Assembly: GCA_002724615.1 (NCBI GenBank)
Contig: PBPF01000077.1
Location: 19,022-24,798, forward strand
Direction of reading: 5' to 3'
From: Verrucomicrobiales bacterium
GTDB lineage: Bacteria; Verrucomicrobiota; Verrucomicrobiia; Limisphaerales; UBA1100
Length of the DNA: 5,777 bases
Numbering within the stretch: position 1 is the first letter of the stretch; every line of letters starts with the position of its first letter. This document shows, piece by piece, positions 5,689-5,777 of the stretch. Made by a program: the position numbers and the translations under genes. The notes beneath the pieces were generated by a model, which saw nothing but the letters and a program-made list of their open reading frames with translations, made no database searches and was not told the origin of the DNA.

Positions 5689-5777
5689 CACATCCATCCA
5701 AAGGTAAGCAGCACGCTGCGCATGGCCATGGTAATAAAAAGGTTGGAGATCATGATAATAACACAAGCGTGAACGAC
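5688..5777 (-). CDS. mlaE: C-terminal end of MlaE-type ABC permease (partial)
   Basis: Only the last 29 residues are in the window, read from the right edge to a TGA at 5690-5688. They form one hydrophobic helix (VVHACVIIIMISNLFITMAM) and a short tail ending LLTFGWM. This matches the final membrane helix of an MlaE/YrbE permease in position and character, though it is too short for proof. The main support is context: the ATPase starts at this stop codon (TGATG) and the Mce subunit follows, the usual partners of an MlaE permease. The protein would sit in the inner membrane as a dimer and form the lipid path. Confidence 0.75.
   Translation of the reverse strand, partial: VVHACVIIMISNLFITMAMRSVLLTFGWM

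Noticed and set aside
1..5777. Search for CRISPR arrays, tRNA or rRNA genes, insertion sequences, phage attachment sites and riboswitches.
   Set aside because: No regularly spaced direct repeats, cloverleaf-like segments, transposase motifs or terminal inverted repeats were seen. Nearly all of the window is coding.

Overview
This window looks like bacterial chromosome of moderate GC content, estimated by eye in the mid-50s percent. The gene content suggests a Gram-negative with an outer membrane, most likely from the PVC group and probably Verrucomicrobiota. The pointers are a secreted SUMF1-type formylglycine-generating enzyme, a single-RRM RNA-binding protein, and an unusually long Mce/MlaD protein in an mlaE-mlaF-mlaD cluster. 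This placement is inference from gene content; no marker gene in the window fixes the taxon.

Layout. (1) Positions 1-616, minus strand: the N-terminal 205 residues of an exported FGE-sulfatase (SUMF1-like) protein that runs off the left edge. (2) Positions 666-914, minus strand: an unrecognised 82-residue protein with two predicted membrane helices, just upstream of and co-oriented with the FGE gene. (3) Positions 990-1984, plus strand: rsmI (16S rRNA C1402 2'-O-methyltransferase, short form) followed by a small RRM protein, an RNA-directed pair. (4) Positions 5777-1985, minus strand: a compact operon read right to left. It comprises the end of an MlaE-type permease, an MlaF-type ABC ATPase, a 459-residue Mce/MlaD-type substrate-binding protein, a DUF2007 protein, and a GlcD-type FAD-linked oxidase.

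How the genes work together. The permease, ATPase and Mce protein should form one MlaFED-like lipid transporter in the inner membrane, with the Mce protein reaching into the periplasm. Every junction in this operon overlaps: TGATG, ATGA, TGATG, then 8 bp. This points to one transcript with coupled translation and ties DUF2007 and the oxidase to the lipid transporter at the expression level. The only strong Shine-Dalgarno in the operon lies in front of the Mce gene, which fits the higher copy number of an MlaD hexamer. The plus-strand pair and this operon converge with their stop codons touching (TGATCA), leaving no space for a terminator between them.

The most noteworthy feature is a 32-residue repeat in the helical part of the Mce protein: four contiguous units, plus one more upstream separated by a 21-residue partial unit. 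I see no CRISPR array, tRNA, rRNA, insertion sequence, or clearly new multi-gene system. Apart from the details listed as findings, this is an ordinary housekeeping and envelope region. No gene-free stretch exceeds 75 bases.
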